A DNA stretch of 64,000 bases from a virus: the IMG/VR virus record IMGVR_UViG_3300034072_002211, positions 124,001-188,000 of that record; one strand, written 5' to 3'. A program made the position numbers and the translations under genes. Under the pieces are notes generated by a model. The model did no database searches and was not told the DNA's origin. It saw nothing but the letters and a program-made list of their open reading frames with translations. This document shows, in pieces, positions 63,456 through 64,000 of the stretch (position 1 is the first letter of the stretch; each line of letters starts with the position of its first letter).

Positions 63456-63824
63456 TCAGGCCACCGTCTTCAGCGTGAAGTGCCGGGTGTGCTGGCGGGT
63501 GCCCTTGACATCGACCATATCGCGCGGGAGGTCATAGTAGTGCGCGACCCAGCCGCTCTCGCGAACAACCTCGCGGGTCACCTCGACCTGGCCCTTGTTC
63601 TTGCCGCGCGTGATGATGCGCTTGGTCACCTTGACCTTGCGGTTGTGCTTCTCCAGGCTGTAGAAGCGCACCTTACCCGCGTTGGGGCCACCCGGACGAC
63701 CGATCAGACCGAAACCGTAGTGGGTGGAAAAGCCGGTGCGAAAATCACCCTCGAGCTTGCGGAGGATTTCGCCCTTGGTCTTCGCCGTCATCTTGCTCGG
63801 GCGAATCTTGACCACAATTGCCAT
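63456..63824 (-). CDS. Basic beta-rich protein
   Basis: 122 residues, ATG 63824 after CAGGAGATCGGAA. Strongly basic and beta-rich (KVRFYSLEKHNRKVKVTKRI; TRHFTLKTVA). First gene of a five-gene operon. RNA- or DNA-binding is likely from charge; no family recognised. Confidence 0.74.
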   Translation of the reverse strand: MAIVVKIRPSKMTAKTKGEILRKLEGDFRTGFSTHYGFGLIGRPGGPNAGKVRFYSLEKHNRKVKVTKRIITRGKNKGQVEVTREVVRESGWVAHYYDLPRDMVDVKGTRQHTRHFTLKTVA

Positions 63825-63857
63825 TTCCGATCTCCTGTTTTCGTTTCCGATAAACCA

Positions 63858-63885
63858 GGAATAGCAGAAATAGGTGAGTCGTCAA
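63858..63885 (-). promoter_or_regulatory. Promoter, CTGG-TTGACG-N16-TATTCC
   Basis: -35 TTGACG (63885-63880), -10 TATTCC (63863-63858); spacer with CTCACCTATT. Confidence 0.72.
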
Positions 63886-63903
63886 CCAGAATTTCAGTCA
63901 CAG

Positions 63904-63931
63904 AAATGGGGAGGATTTCTCCTCCCCATTT
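63904..63931 (-). terminator. Terminator of right-edge gene
   Basis: AAATGGGGAGGA (63904-63915) pairs over 12 bp with TCCTCCCCATTT (63920-63931) around a TTTC loop, immediately after the stop of the gene at the window edge. Confidence 0.75.
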
Positions 63932-63935
63932 GGCT

Positions 63936-64000
63936 TTACGAGCTCTTGGTCTCGTCGGTGCCGGTGGAATCCTCTCCGCCGGTATCGGTCTCTGTAGCCG
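63936..64000 (-). CDS. C-terminal end of a gene, acidic Thr/Ser tail
   Basis: The last 20 or so codons of a leftward gene are visible, ending TDTGGEDSTGTDETKSS before TAA 63938-63936. The tail is acidic and Thr/Ser/Gly-rich. Nothing more can be said without the upstream sequence. Confidence 0.6.
   Translation of the reverse strand, partial: ATETDTGGEDSTGTDETKSS

Noticed and set aside
1-64000. CRISPR arrays, tRNA genes, insertion sequences, integrase or attachment sites
   Set aside because: No regular repeat-spacer pattern, no tRNA-like cloverleaf with TTCRA loop, no transposase or recombinase was recognised by eye. A tRNAscan run would settle the tRNA question.

Overview
The window is part of a large double-stranded DNA phage genome, most likely a T4-related tailed phage (myovirus-like, possibly jumbo) of a Gram-negative host. 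The evidence is tail-fibre and virion proteins with N-termini typical of T4-like phages, T4-like late promoter motifs (TAAATA cores) 20-45 bp upstream of virion and lysis genes, dense packing of small unknown genes with 1-4 bp stop/start overlaps, and metabolic genes carried among them. I saw no tRNA, rRNA, CRISPR array, insertion sequence or integrase. The host cannot be fixed from sequence alone; an alphaproteobacterium is only a guess.

Layout. (1) 1-5824, minus strand: virion and fibre genes, including a collagen-like fibre. (2) 6314-16698, plus strand: a membrane peptide, a 410-residue unknown protein, then a tightly coupled array of small genes, most of one paralogous family. A peptidoglycan peptidase gene (15072-15515) lies inside it in the opposite direction. 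(3) 16713-22967, minus strand: a second array of the same family, convergent with the first. (4) About 22.97-24.08 kb: a gene-free block full of the palindrome CTATAG and of GGCGCG-type repeats. (5) 24082-31204, minus strand: one small gene and three large fibre/virion genes. (6) 31277-36872, plus strand: a duplicated three-gene cassette of Ig-like (He_PIG-type) proteins and Asp-box beta-propeller proteins. (7) 36930-39596, minus strand: a third array of the small family. (8) 39665-64000, mostly minus strand: accessory genes, each short operon behind a near-identical promoter. They include a TPM-domain protein, a compact glutamyl-tRNA synthetase, a YciA-type acyl-CoA thioesterase, a MazG-like protein, a 2H phosphoesterase resembling Acb1, an M23-like protein, a lipoprotein and several zinc-binding proteins.

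The most unusual content is the small family, here called the FKLTWGG family. About 50 members were counted. A typical member has 60-145 residues, a central helix with a Trp-Leu pair (xxxWLxxNxG) and a C-terminal block close to F-x-F-x-D-P-x-x-A-x-x-F-K-L-T-W-G-G. The codons for the last residues (TGG GGT GG) sit just before the next start codon and look as if they also serve as its ribosome binding site. A second theme is transcriptional: at least 25 promoters share a TTGAC-type -35, an exactly 16-bp spacer and a TA-rich -10, often inside an AACTGGT/ACCAGTT inverted repeat that could be a common operator.
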